NCBI GenBank assembly: GCA_013138735.1
Contig: WTCE01000032.1
Coordinates: 27,341-91,340, forward strand
DNA: 64,000 nt
Reading direction: 5' to 3'
Source of the DNA: Crocinitomix sp.
GTDB lineage: Bacteria; Bacteroidota; Bacteroidia; Flavobacteriales_D; Crocinitomicaceae
In this document: positions 25,107 through 32,845 of the stretch, in pieces
Layout of the letters: the number at the start of each line of letters is the position of its first letter
Position numbering within the stretch: position 1 is the stretch's first letter
Position numbers and translations under genes: made by a program
The notes under the pieces: model-generated
Seen by the model: only the letters and a program-made list of their open reading frames with translations
Told to the model about the DNA's origin: nothing
Databases searched by the model: none

Positions 25107-25709
25107 TTATATGAAAGCGGAAATTATCTTAAGCAAATTCTGAATTTTTTGATGTTGAGATTTGCTGACACTTAGTGTCTTTTCATTTGACATTAGCAAT
25201 TCTCCACCGTTGCTTTTTAAATAGGCCTGCACCTCAGTCAAATTCGCAATATAAGTGCGGTGAATTCTAGTAAAACATGGTTCTATCAGGACTTTTTCAA
25301 ATGATTTTATGGTTCTGGAAACTAAAATTGGTCTTGCCGTTCTTAAATAAATTTTTGTATAATTACTAGTAGCCTCCAAGTAGACGATCTCTTTTTTATA
25401 TATAAACTGGGTTCCATTGCTTATTGGAATAGCAATTTTATCAGACTCTTTTACCTCTTTAAAATCTAACAACCTATCCTCTCGAGCAAACTCATTGACT
25501 CTTCTTCTTCCTAGAATCTTTTTAATTAGCTCTCCAAAATCTTCTGAATAGATAGGCCCTAACAAATAACTGAAAAGTTTCTTTTCTATCCCTTCCAATT
25601 CAAGTGGACTATCTGAGGCGGCAAACATTGTTCTAAAATTGTTGACCACTAGCTCTTGATCAATTTTCGTAAGTCCGTTCAGTTGATTGTTATGTTCTAG
25701 CTGATTCAT
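25107..25709 (-). CDS. LytTR DNA-binding regulator without receiver domain
   Basis: The product is 200 residues. The C-terminal LytTR domain (about 98-195) contains IVYLEATSNYTKIYLRTARP, SRTIKSFEKVL and FTRIHRTYIANLTEVQAYLK. The N-terminal ~95 residues are helical and are not a response-regulator receiver. LytTR proteins bind pairs of direct repeats about two helical turns apart. Exactly such pairs with 21-bp periodicity precede both copies of the nearby lipoprotein operon (27786 and 29918), making them probable targets. A -7 element (TAAATTTG, 25732-25739) lies upstream. Confidence 0.85.
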   Translation of the reverse strand: MNQLEHNNQLNGLTKIDQELVVNNFRTMFAASDSPLELEGIEKKLFSYLLGPIYSEDFGELIKKILGRRRVNEFAREDRLLDFKEVKESDKIAIPISNGTQFIYKKEIVYLEATSNYTKIYLRTARPILVSRTIKSFEKVLIEPCFTRIHRTYIANLTEVQAYLKSNGGELLMSNEKTLSVSKSQHQKIQNLLKIISAFI

Positions 25710-25731
25710 AAGTTTGTGTTTTAGGTTACCA

Positions 25732-25739
25732 CAAATTTA
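25732..25739 (-). promoter_or_regulatory. Candidate -7 element of the LytTR gene
   Basis: The minus strand reads TAAATTTG, matching TAnnTTTG, 23 bp before the ATG. Confidence 0.4.
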
Positions 25740-25888
25740 ACCCTGACAAAGGATACCTAACTGAACGTCAATCATTTTTGGTTCTGACTTAAGTCTCCTT
25801 GCCCTTTGAGTTATATCATTTCTATATCTGACGAAAGTCAGGTAGTTAAAATGAGAAGGATATGCATCATACCTCATAACATAACACC

Positions 25889-25922
25889 AAAAAAGGGTCT
25901 CGATTGCTCGGACCCTTTTTTT
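25889..25922. terminator. Bidirectional intrinsic terminator
   Basis: AAAAAAGGGTC pairs with GACCCTTTTTT across an 11-nt loop. Confidence 0.75.
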
Positions 25923-25977
25923 TGAGATATGTCTATTCCTGAAATAGCCTTACATAAATAGAAGGTTATGGAAGAAC

Positions 25978-26019
25978 AAAAAAAAGAGAGTATCTGGAAT
26001 ACAGACCTCTCTTTTTTTG
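25978..26019. terminator. Bidirectional intrinsic terminator after the lipoprotein unit
   Basis: AAAAAAAGAGAG pairs with CTCTCTTTTTTT around a loop of about 16 nt. It is the first hairpin downstream of the 26089-26850 gene. Confidence 0.65.
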
Positions 26020-26088
26020 ATAGTGCTAATTATATAACTATTTATACAAAAGAGCAATAGCTATTTATTCGAATCGAATTACAAATTA

Positions 26089-26850
26089 TTACGAATGGTT
26101 TGCAATAATAGAGAATGCAGCTCCGTAAACAATTGATCCTACAGGTCCCAAAAGTAATCCGTAAAGTGCTCCTCCAGCATCTGCAAGAATTACCTTATCT
26201 GTATCATCCATTGCTGTCGCAAGTTGATCAGGTGTTAAAAGATCCAAAGTCTCAGGAGAATGCCAAAACACAGTTGACTCATTGAAGACATCTACAAAAG
26301 TATTGGCGTACCATACATCTGATCCAGTCCAAGACATTCCTGCAATATTATTAACAGATGCCAATATTTCTTCGCTTGCTACTTCAGACATAACTAGATC
26401 ATTGATATTCAATAATTCCGTTGTTAAATCTGGACTTATTTCGCCTGTAATCTCCAAATCTGTAATAAGAATTTCAAAATTATAGGTTTCTGGATCCAAC
26501 TCTGTTCTGTCCTCGCTACGATTGAAGAATGCTAATTCTGATGCAACTTTATCCAATTTATCAAAATCAAGTGCTTGCATATCATCCGCAATGAACACCT
26601 CTGGTTTAGCCTCTGTTAGCAAGTCCATTAGTTGATTTCTCACTTCTTGAAGATCAGTAGTCTTTTTTAAATCTTTTTCGTTCACGAGATATAAATTAAG
26701 TGCAAAATTGTGATATTCTCCAATACGTTCTTCAATTGGTTTTTCAGCAGCTGGTTCTACATTTATTTCTTCTTTCAAATCTTTCTCACAGGCGATTAAA
26801 GCCATTCCGATAAGAGCTATTGAAAGCCCTGCGTATATTTTACGTTTCAT
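26089..26850 (-). CDS. Lipoprotein with Gly-rich hydrophobic C-terminus (unit 1, gene B)
   Basis: The product is 253 residues with lipobox LIAC (Cys 21). An acidic, helical body (22-215) is followed by a hydrophobic Gly-rich tail (LADAGGALYGLLLGPVGSIV and onward). The preceding DDTDKVI and the tail align with the paralogue at 28294-28998 (DWDKVVACDLIGAVFGGPGG), although the bodies differ strongly. Such a tail resembles the membrane-active GxxxG segment of class II bacteriocins, but no leader or transporter is nearby. It may insert into a membrane or mediate self-association. It is the second gene of the left copy of a duplicated two-gene unit. Confidence 0.6.
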   Translation of the reverse strand: MKRKIYAGLSIALIGMALIACEKDLKEEINVEPAAEKPIEERIGEYHNFALNLYLVNEKDLKKTTDLQEVRNQLMDLLTEAKPEVFIADDMQALDFDKLDKVASELAFFNRSEDRTELDPETYNFEILITDLEITGEISPDLTTELLNINDLVMSEVASEEILASVNNIAGMSWTGSDVWYANTFVDVFNESTVFWHSPETLDLLTPDQLATAMDDTDKVILADAGGALYGLLLGPVGSIVYGAAFSIIANHS

Positions 26851-27065
26851 TTTAATTTGTTTTAGGTAAATTTTTATAGTTCTTACTTTGTTATAGGAGT
26901 GTTCAGTTTATTCTCCCGTTAGTGCCATTCTTTTTACAGCGAAAATTCCTTTTATTTATTTACCATTTAGTGGCTGACTTTGGATAGTTCGTACTCGTCG
27001 ATTGGACTAACGATTGTTTATTTGATTGTGTTAAATTTTGTATGTAATATTCTTGTGGCTACTGA

Positions 27066-27692
27066 CTAGTACATTAAATCCAAGGTAACAGAGGTGTATT
27101 CTCCCGCTTCAATGTCAAAATTAGCCATGTACACTCCTGCTGGAACAACTGTTCCGTGTGGCAATTCAAAAATATCACAAGCTGTTTCCGTTAAAGCAAT
27201 TTCTTCTTCGATTGGGAAAAGCCCATCTTCAGTAATCGCACATTCAAGTACTTCTGGTCGTGGATAAAGTTGCAGTTTCAGTTCTCCTGTTCCTACATCT
27301 AATAACCCAGCTACAACGTTTTGTGTAATTTCTCCCCATGGGAAAGGAAAACTTGTTGGATCCCCAAATGGATCAGAAGGGTCGGAACACCAACCAAAGC
27401 ATCCTACGCAACCTGTCCCAAAGCCAATTTCCCAAGGAAATTTTGGGTAAAGCAATCTATCTCCACCATTACCTATAGCTCTTTCAGTTAATTCTGTGTT
27501 GTCAACAGGTACAATCGTCAGTAAGAAGTCACTTGCTTCCTGATCACCTCTTGCATCAAGAAATTCTTCTAAAGTCATTCTTGAATTGATCTCCTCAAGT
27601 TGATTTGATTCTTGTACATCTTCTTTTGTACATGAAGAAAAGGCAGCCATTAAAACCGTAAGGCTTCCTAATACTAATTGTGTTACTTTCAT
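27066..27692 (-). CDS. Lipoprotein with Cys-rich Pro/Phe loop (unit 1, gene A)
   Basis: The product is 208 residues with lipobox FSSC (Cys 20), then a helical N-region (MTLEEFLDARGDQEASDFLL). A central low-complexity loop has the Cys group GTGCVGCFGWC followed by Asp/Pro/Phe repeats (DPFGDPTSFPFPW). The C-terminal beta-rich domain includes LPHGTVVPAGVYMANFDIEA. It is paralogous along its full length to 29195-29824. It is the first gene of the left unit, with the conserved promoter and 21-bp repeats upstream. No family was recognised; the CxxC set may bind metal or form disulfides. Confidence 0.62.
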   Translation of the reverse strand: MKVTQLVLGSLTVLMAAFSSCTKEDVQESNQLEEINSRMTLEEFLDARGDQEASDFLLTIVPVDNTELTERAIGNGGDRLLYPKFPWEIGFGTGCVGCFGWCSDPSDPFGDPTSFPFPWGEITQNVVAGLLDVGTGELKLQLYPRPEVLECAITEDGLFPIEEEIALTETACDIFELPHGTVVPAGVYMANFDIEAGEYTSVTLDLMY

Positions 27693-27732
27693 TATTATTT
27701 GTTTTTAGATTAATACTCGTTGTTATTTGAAA

Positions 27733-27740
27733 CCAATCTA
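27733..27740 (-). promoter_or_regulatory. Conserved -7 like element of unit 1
   Basis: The minus strand reads TAGATTGG, one mismatch from TAnnTTTG. It lies 41 bp before the ATG, the same position and sequence as in unit 2. Confidence 0.4.
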
Positions 27741-27785
27741 GCGACCTTCTTCGGATAAAAAGAAGCCTAAACAGCGGGTGAAAGG

Positions 27786-27822
27786 TTTGAATGCGTGAAT
27801 ACACATTTTGAATGAGCGAATG
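27786..27822 (-). promoter_or_regulatory. 21-bp direct repeat pair upstream of unit 1 (probable LytTR site)
   Basis: On the plus strand TTTGAATGCGTGAATA (27786) and TTTGAATGAGCGAATG (27807) start exactly 21 bp apart, 94 bp before the ATG. Spacing and sequence are conserved in unit 2. Confidence 0.6.
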
Positions 27823-28011
27823 ATTTTTAAAAAAAATAGTTTCCGTTGGTTGATGGATCATTATGCGGTTAACACAGTAGAAGAAATACTTCAATTTTCT
27901 AATACCAGAAATCAACAATAGCAAGACAGTATAAATAAACTGCCTTAACTTGACTCTAAATAAAACCAGACCTGAATATCTCCTTATACAATAAGAACCT
28001 TTGTCAGTCAA

Positions 28012-28170
28012 ATGAATGTGAAAACAATATTTACCATTCACTCCATTTTATTAAGGGACAAGAACTTGTGGTAAATGGAGGTTTTGAAGATTTCATTGCG
28101 TGTCCGGATTGAACCAGGCAGATGGAAACCTTGGAGCACTGGTTAAACATTGATGCAACACCTCGCTTAT
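28012..28170 (+). pseudogene. Remnant of a secreted protein, frameshifted N-terminus
   Basis: An ATG at 28012 starts a signal-peptide-like MNVKTIFTIHSILL that soon hits a stop. In another frame the text continues as QELVVNGGFEDFIACPD followed by a TGA and METLEHWLNIDATP. The 'LV.NG.FED...CP' signature is the start of a common secreted Bacteroidota family whose mature proteins begin NLVPNGSFEE..CP. Frame changes and a stop within 40 codons show it is dead. It lies between the two duplicated lipoprotein units. Confidence 0.6.
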
Positions 28171-28216
28171 TACAATGTATTTGAGTGATTCTAGATAAAC
28201 AAGGTTTTATTAATCG

Positions 28217-28246
28217 AAAAAGGCTGCCAAAATTTGGCAGCCTTTT
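28217..28246. terminator. Bidirectional intrinsic terminator
   Basis: AAAAGGCTGCCAAA pairs perfectly with TTTGGCAGCCTTTT around a 2-nt gap. It lies 47 bp beyond the stop of the 28294 gene. Confidence 0.85.
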
Positions 28247-28293
28247 CATTAACCCTGAGAATTAAACCTCAGTAAGTGTTAGTCATAATTAAA

Positions 28294-28998
28294 TTACGAT
28301 TGCATTACAACTGATATTGCTGATGCAGTTGCTGCTCCACCAGGGCCTCCAAAAACAGCTCCAATAAGATCACAAGCCACTACTTTATCCCAATCAATTG
28401 CAGCCACATCTAATCCAAGATCTGTTCCTACATAAGAATAACCATTTAAACCACCTTCTGCTATTGGAGCCCAAAATGTTGCTGACGCTCTTGCTACAGC
28501 AAAGTGAGCATAATAAATGTTCAACTCATCTCCAGAGAATAGGCCTTCTGCTTCCATTTCTCTTGTATTAACTGCATCAATAAAGCTAGAAAGATCTGGA
28601 CTAGCAGCAAGTTCATCCACTGTAATCATAACCTGATCTTGCAATTCTGTTGAAACAGGCGCTAAACTTAGCCATTCAGACAAATTTATAGCCTCAAAGG
28701 TAGTTCCATACTCAGGAAGAGTCGCTAAAGTCACAGCACCACCATATTCTACATTTAAAATATCCATCACCAATTCTCGTTGTGCCATCTCACCATAAGG
28801 AGGCGTTTCTGTGATATTTTCTAGAATATACTGTAAGTCACTATTGTGAACAATACCTTCCTCTTCCATTGGATTCACAAATCCACTTCTTGTAGGTGCT
28901 TCATCATTTGATGGAACTTCAATTTCTTCTTTATTGCAACTTCCTAATAAAAGTGCAAAACTCATAATTCCGGATAATACTAATGTTTTCTTTTTCAT
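28294..28998 (-). CDS. Lipoprotein with Gly-rich hydrophobic C-terminus (unit 2, gene B)
   Basis: The product is 234 residues with lipobox LGSC (Cys 21). The body is acidic and helical (YILENITETPPYGEMAQREL, LDVAAIDWDKVVACDLIGAV). It ends in a Gly/Ala-rich hydrophobic tail (VFGGPGGAATASAISVVMQS). The tail and the DKV motif before it are what it shares with the 26089-26850 product; the rest has diverged. Its promoter-proximal partner is gene A of unit 2, 196 bp upstream. Function unknown; see the unit 1 paralogue for the bacteriocin-like possibility. Confidence 0.6.
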   Translation of the reverse strand: MKKKTLVLSGIMSFALLLGSCNKEEIEVPSNDEAPTRSGFVNPMEEEGIVHNSDLQYILENITETPPYGEMAQRELVMDILNVEYGGAVTLATLPEYGTTFEAINLSEWLSLAPVSTELQDQVMITVDELAASPDLSSFIDAVNTREMEAEGLFSGDELNIYYAHFAVARASATFWAPIAEGGLNGYSYVGTDLGLDVAAIDWDKVVACDLIGAVFGGPGGAATASAISVVMQS

Positions 28999-29194
28999 TT
29001 TAATTTGTTTTAGATAAAAATTTATACTACTTACTTTGTTGTAGGAGTGTTCAGTTTATTCTCCCGTTATCTTCATATCTGCTTGGGCCGAAAAATTCTT
29101 TTACTTATTTGCCATAGTCGCGTTTACTGATTTTGGATAACGATTGTTTATTTTAATGCGTTAACTTTTATTGTGATATTCTTGATGTCTCCAA

Positions 29195-29824
29195 TTAATA
29201 GAGTAGATCGACTGTAACAGAACTATAGGCTCCTTCGATATCAGTACTGGCCGTGTAGACCCCGGCTTGAATAGAACTACCATGCGGAAGGCCTACCAAA
29301 TCACAATACTCGTTGTCTAAAAATATGTCGCTGTAGATTGGGAAAAATCCGTCCGCAGTAAAAGCACTCTCCAGCTCTTCTGGTGCTGGATGGATAACCA
29401 GTTTTAAACCTGTTGGTCCTGCATCAAAGACTCCTGAAACGGAAGTCGTTTCAATGGTTGGCCAAGGGAAAGGGAATGGAAAAGGATCTCCAGGAAATGG
29501 AAAAGGATCTCCTACGGAACAAGCTCCATTACAAATCATGCAATCCCAACGAAAATTTGTATTTGTTGGAATCCAAATAATTGCGCGATCTCCAGAATCA
29601 AAAACAAATCGTTTTGTAAGTTCTCTATTATCTATAGGATCATGCGAGTTTAAAAAGTCACGTTCGTCCTGCGTTTCTCTTGCGTCAATAAACTCATCAA
29701 GCGTAAGTTGTGTAGTGTTACTTTCTTCTGATTGATTTGTTTCTGCGACTTCCTCTTTCGAGCAAGAAGAAAAGGTAACCATTAAAGCTGTAAGGCTGCC
29801 TAATATTATTTTAGTTGCTTTCAT
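29195..29824 (-). CDS. Lipoprotein with Cys-rich Pro/Phe loop (unit 2, gene A)
   Basis: The product is 209 residues with lipobox FSSC (Cys 20). It is a clear full-length paralogue of 27066-27692: the same signal (MKATKIILGSLTALM), LTLDEFIDARETQDERDFL, a Cys group (WDCMICNGAC), Asp/Pro/Phe repeats (DPFPFPGDPFPFPFPW), and the C-terminal GLPHGSSIQAGVYTASTDIE. Two units this similar in order and flanks point to a tandem duplication. The role is unknown, but surface or envelope location is expected. Confidence 0.62.
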   Translation of the reverse strand: MKATKIILGSLTALMVTFSSCSKEEVAETNQSEESNTTQLTLDEFIDARETQDERDFLNSHDPIDNRELTKRFVFDSGDRAIIWIPTNTNFRWDCMICNGACSVGDPFPFPGDPFPFPFPWPTIETTSVSGVFDAGPTGLKLVIHPAPEELESAFTADGFFPIYSDIFLDNEYCDLVGLPHGSSIQAGVYTASTDIEGAYSSVTVDLLY

Positions 29825-29864
29825 TTTGTGTTTATTTTAGATTAATATTCGTTGTTGTCTGGTA

Positions 29865-29872
29865 CCAATCTA
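29865..29872 (-). promoter_or_regulatory. Conserved -7 like element of unit 2
   Basis: The minus strand reads TAGATTGG, 41 bp before the ATG, identical in sequence and distance to unit 1. Confidence 0.4.
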
Positions 29873-29917
29873 GTGACCTCTCTTGGATAAAAAGGAGTCA
29901 AATCAGTGGCTGAAAGG

Positions 29918-29954
29918 TTTGAATGCGCGAATGCACATTTTGAATGAGCGAATG
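29918..29954 (-). promoter_or_regulatory. 21-bp direct repeat pair upstream of unit 2 (probable LytTR site)
   Basis: On the plus strand TTTGAATGCGCGAATG (29918) and TTTGAATGAGCGAATG (29939) start 21 bp apart, 94 bp before the ATG. Confidence 0.6.
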
Positions 29955-30128
29955 AATTTTAAAGAATGGGAATTAAGTCGATCAGGTGACTAATTATGCG
30001 GTTAGCGCAGTAGGAAAAATGCATTAATTCACCAATGTTGGAAACCTACAATGGAAAGACTGTTTAAATAATCTGAATTAATTGTCTATAAATAAAACCA
30101 AAGTTTCAGTTTCTAATCAAAATTTATC

Positions 30129-30136
30129 TAAATTTG
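30129..30136 (+). promoter_or_regulatory. Candidate -7 element of gdhA
   Basis: TAAATTTG matches TAnnTTTG, 33 bp before the ATG. Confidence 0.45.
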
Positions 30137-30169
30137 TCATCCTAATATAAAGAATTTAAACTATTCACC

Positions 30170-31528
30170 ATGTCAGAAAAATATAGCGCTCAGATAGCTG
30201 AGTTCATGGAAAAAGTAAAAATTTTAAACGGTCACGAGACTGAATTTTTACAGGCTGTTGAGGAAGTAGCAGAAGCTATTATCCCATTCATTGATGAAAA
30301 CCCTAAGTACGCAGGAATCAACATTTTAGAAAGAATGGTTGAACCGGAAAGAACGTTAATGTTCAGAGTACCTTGGCTTGATGACGCAGGTAACTTCCAA
30401 GTAAACAGAGGATTTAGAATTGAATTCAACTCTGCAATTGGACCTTATAAAGGCGGATTAAGATTTCACCCTTCAGTGAATTTATCTATTCTTAAATTTT
30501 TAGGATTTGAGCAAGTATTTAAGAATTCATTAACGACATTGCCAATGGGCGGTGGAAAAGGTGGTTCTGACTTTGATCCAAAAGGGAAATCAGATAATGA
30601 AGTGATGAAATTTTGTCAATCTTTCATGTCGGAATTACAAAGACATATTGGACCTGATACAGATGTACCAGCTGGAGATATTGGAGTTGGTGGACGTGAG
30701 ATTGGCTATATGTTTGGACAATACAAACGTTTAAGAAACGAATTTACAGGTGTTTTAACTGGAAAAGGAAGAAACTGGGGAGGATCATTGATCAGACCAG
30801 AAGCAACTGGATATGGTACTGTATATTTTGCTGAGGAAATGTTTAAAGCAAATAAAGATTCTATTCACGGAAAAACTGTGGCTGTTTCAGGATCAGGAAA
30901 CGTTGCACAATATGCGATTGAAAAGATTCTTCAATTAGGCGGAAAAGTAGTTACTGCATCTGATTCTTCGGGATATGTATACTGTGAAAACGGTATTCAT
31001 ACTGAGAAATTAGACTTTTTGAAAGATTTGAAAAACGTCAGAAGAGGTCGTATTAAAGAAATGGCTGACAAATATGATGATGTTCAATTCTTTGCGGGAG
31101 AACGTGTTTGGAATGCGCCATGTGAAATTCATGTTGCACTTCCTTGTGCTACTCAAAATGAATTGGATGCCAATGATGCGCAAAAATTATTAGATAAAGG
31201 TTTAGTACTAGTTGCAGAAGGAGCAAATATGCCTTCTACACCTGAAGCGATTGAAGCTTTCCACAATGCAAGGATTCCTTTTGCTCCAGGAAAAGCATCT
31301 AACGCAGGCGGTGTTGCAACTTCTGGTTTAGAGATGTCACAAAATTCTTTACGTCTTTCTTGGACAAGAGAAGAGGTTGATGAGAAGTTACACAACATTA
31401 TGGTCTCTATTCACGAAGCTTGTGTTGAGTTTGGTACAGATGGTGATTATGTTGACTACGTAAAAGGAGCAAACATTGCTGGTTTTGTAAAAGTAGCAGA
31501 TTCAATGATTGATCAAGGATTAGTTTAA
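30170..31528 (+). CDS. gdhA: Glutamate dehydrogenase (probably NADP-dependent)
   Basis: The product is 452 residues, the usual size of the hexameric enzyme. It interconverts 2-oxoglutarate plus ammonium with glutamate in the cytoplasm. Visible signatures are IGPYKGGLRFHPSVNLSILK, the catalytic-Lys loop LPMGGGKGGSDFDPKGKSD (K about 130), the Asp loop DVPAGDIGVGGREIGYMFGQ, and the dinucleotide-binding VAVSGSGNVAQYAIEK. ADSS-type acceptors after the Rossmann beta2 (VVTASDSSGYVY) fit the NADP type. It is monocistronic, with a -7 element 33 bp upstream and a strong terminator after it. Confidence 0.95.
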   Translation: MSEKYSAQIAEFMEKVKILNGHETEFLQAVEEVAEAIIPFIDENPKYAGINILERMVEPERTLMFRVPWLDDAGNFQVNRGFRIEFNSAIGPYKGGLRFHPSVNLSILKFLGFEQVFKNSLTTLPMGGGKGGSDFDPKGKSDNEVMKFCQSFMSELQRHIGPDTDVPAGDIGVGGREIGYMFGQYKRLRNEFTGVLTGKGRNWGGSLIRPEATGYGTVYFAEEMFKANKDSIHGKTVAVSGSGNVAQYAIEKILQLGGKVVTASDSSGYVYCENGIHTEKLDFLKDLKNVRRGRIKEMADKYDDVQFFAGERVWNAPCEIHVALPCATQNELDANDAQKLLDKGLVLVAEGANMPSTPEAIEAFHNARIPFAPGKASNAGGVATSGLEMSQNSLRLSWTREEVDEKLHNIMVSIHEACVEFGTDGDYVDYVKGANIAGFVKVADSMIDQGLV

Positions 31529-31591
31529 TCCTTCGCCAAGGCTGCGGATTATGAATTTTTCTTGAAGATTTAAGAGAAAATAGAATATATT

Positions 31592-31625
31592 AAAAAACGG
31601 GAAGATGAAAGTCTTCCCGTTTTTT
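31592..31625 (+). terminator. Intrinsic terminator of gdhA
   Basis: ACGGGAAGA pairs with TCTTCCCGT around a 6-nt loop, with flanking A and T runs. The T run also lies 20 bp from the end of the convergent 31645 gene, so it may serve both. Confidence 0.85.
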
Positions 31626-31644
31626 TGTTTTGGTTGAACTGAAT

Positions 31645-31998
31645 TTAATAAATTTCGACATAGCTGGGCCCCATCCAAACAATAAAATTCGGAATGTCAT
31701 TCAAGTCTTCACAAGTAGTCGGTACACTCCATTCTGTTTCAGAAGCTATAAGGGTTGTTACCGAATACAAGATGACACGCATACCAACATTCCCCATAAC
31801 TGACATTGGAATTGGTACTGAAGTAAGTGCGGGAATAAGAAATGATCCTTCAGGGATTGTCGAAGCACAATTTATTCCATCCCAAGCATAAACATATACG
31901 GTTATTGACGAAGCCGAATTATTGTGAACGGTTAATTGGCTAAATCCGAAATTTGCCGTTACTGCTAATAAAGCAGTTAAAAGTAATTTTTTAAACAT
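31645..31998 (-). CDS. Small secreted protein of unknown function
   Basis: The product is 117 residues with a signal peptide (MFKKLLLTALLAVTANFGFSQ). The short beta-rich mature domain (LTVHNNSASSITVYVYAWDG, MRVILYSVTTLIAS) has two Cys (INCAST, TTCEDL) that could pair. The look is of a small aegerolysin/spore-coat-like immunoglobulin fold, but no family was recognised. It is monocistronic. Confidence 0.55.
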   Translation of the reverse strand: MFKKLLLTALLAVTANFGFSQLTVHNNSASSITVYVYAWDGINCASTIPEGSFLIPALTSVPIPMSVMGNVGMRVILYSVTTLIASETEWSVPTTCEDLNDIPNFIVWMGPSYVEIY

Positions 31999-32330
31999 AA
32001 ATATAGTTTTTAGGTTAATAATGGAAAAGATAAAACAATGATCTATATAAACTCTACGTATTTAATCGTATTTATTTGATAAATAATAAGTTATAGTGTC
32101 ACCCGTTAAAGACTTACGCTCATCTGCTCAACAAAGCATTTCTTTTAAAAAACTCTTCCTTTTGATTTATAGCGGTTAGCATAATTCCAATCGACTATAT
32201 ATTGGACGGGCTTATCCCGTAAAAGGGAATATTGCTGTATTTCCGACCAAGCACTATGTAATGAATTTTGGCTTAAATTACTGTTTGAATTTTAAGAAGT
32301 AGGTTGGCAGTTCTAACAAGGAATGATTCA
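31999..32330. other. Gene-free stretch with a possible coding remnant
   Basis: On the minus strand from about 32289 down to a TAA at 32145-32147 an open frame reads as plausible protein (SAWSEIQQYSLLRDKPVQYI, DWNYANRYKSKGRVF). It has no ATG and no family match. It may be the tail of a lost gene. The rest holds nothing recognisable. Confidence 0.3.
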
Positions 32331-32777
32331 TCAATTGATCTTAATTCCATTGAAAGTGTATCGTTTGACCGTAGCATAAGGTCCGCCTGAATTTGTTCCG
32401 TTAGTCCAATACAAACTGTCTCCTTTGTAAAATTTAACCCACCAATAAGTTGTGGGATCTGAACTTCCTTCATACATTCCTCCAGGATTCGCAGGAGATG
32501 AGAACCATTCATTATATTTGATTTCACTTAATTCGACACTTGCTGTACCCCCATTTAGAATAGCGGCAGCCTCATTACGGACAACGGTGAACTCTCCTAC
32601 TACTGTATCTCTTATTGTATAAAGGACCAAAGAAGAATCCTCAATTTCATATTTTTGCTCAAAATATTCCCAATTCCCCGTGTAGGCTCCTACAAAACGT
32701 TTTTCATTTCTATTTTTTTTGCAAGAAACGACTGAAACTAAAATAAGTGTAAAGGTTATTATGGTTTTAAGTTTCAT
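32331..32777 (-). CDS. Small lipoprotein
   Basis: The product is 148 residues with lipobox VVSC (Cys 19). The mature domain (RFVGAYTGNWEYFEQKYEIE, VVGEFTVVRNEAAAIL, YWWVKFYKGDSLYW) looks like a small beta-barrel with repeated G-x-Y/W strands, as in lipocalin-like lipoproteins. No active-site motif. It is monocistronic, with its start 68 bp from the MORN gene stop. Confidence 0.6.
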   Translation of the reverse strand: MKLKTIITFTLILVSVVSCKKNRNEKRFVGAYTGNWEYFEQKYEIEDSSLVLYTIRDTVVGEFTVVRNEAAAILNGGTASVELSEIKYNEWFSSPANPGGMYEGSSDPTTYWWVKFYKGDSLYWTNGTNSGGPYATVKRYTFNGIKIN

Positions 32778-32845
32778 ATTAGAATTAACGTAACAAAAAT
32801 CAAAACAGTTGGAAAAACATGCTGTATCAACCTCAATAAACTGAG

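Larger units (their letters stand above)
25710..26088. other. Gene-free stretch with two terminators
   Basis: It holds the LytTR promoter, a small hairpin (CTGAC GAAA GTCAG, about 25837-25850), and two strong bidirectional terminators at 25889 and 25978. A 24-codon plus-strand ORF runs from about 25851 into the first hairpin, which resembles a leader peptide, but no plus-strand gene follows it. A short orphan RNA cannot be excluded. Confidence 0.4.
27693..28293. other. Gene-free stretch: duplicated promoter region, a decayed gene and a terminator
   Basis: 27693-27969 is the promoter region shared with 29825-30101, ending at AATAAAACCA in both. 28012-28170 is a broken gene. 28217-28246 is the terminator of the right-hand unit. 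Confidence 0.65.
29825..30169. other. Gene-free stretch: duplicated promoter region of unit 2, gdhA promoter
   Basis: It holds the copy of the unit promoter region (to about 30101) with its 21-bp repeats, and the gdhA -7 element at 30129. No ORF was found. Confidence 0.65.

Noticed and set aside
25850..25925. Leader peptide plus attenuator on the plus strand
   Set aside because: The short ORF runs into the hairpin, but no biosynthetic gene follows on that strand; the hairpin also serves the minus-strand genes.
27595..28041. Minus-strand ORF of 148 codons over the unit 1 promoter
   Set aside because: It covers the duplicated promoter region and overlaps the start of the 27066-27692 lipoprotein; composition is not protein-like.
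32273..32527. Minus-strand ORF of 84 codons
   Set aside because: It is in another frame of the 32331-32777 lipoprotein gene, which has a clear signal peptide and lipobox.
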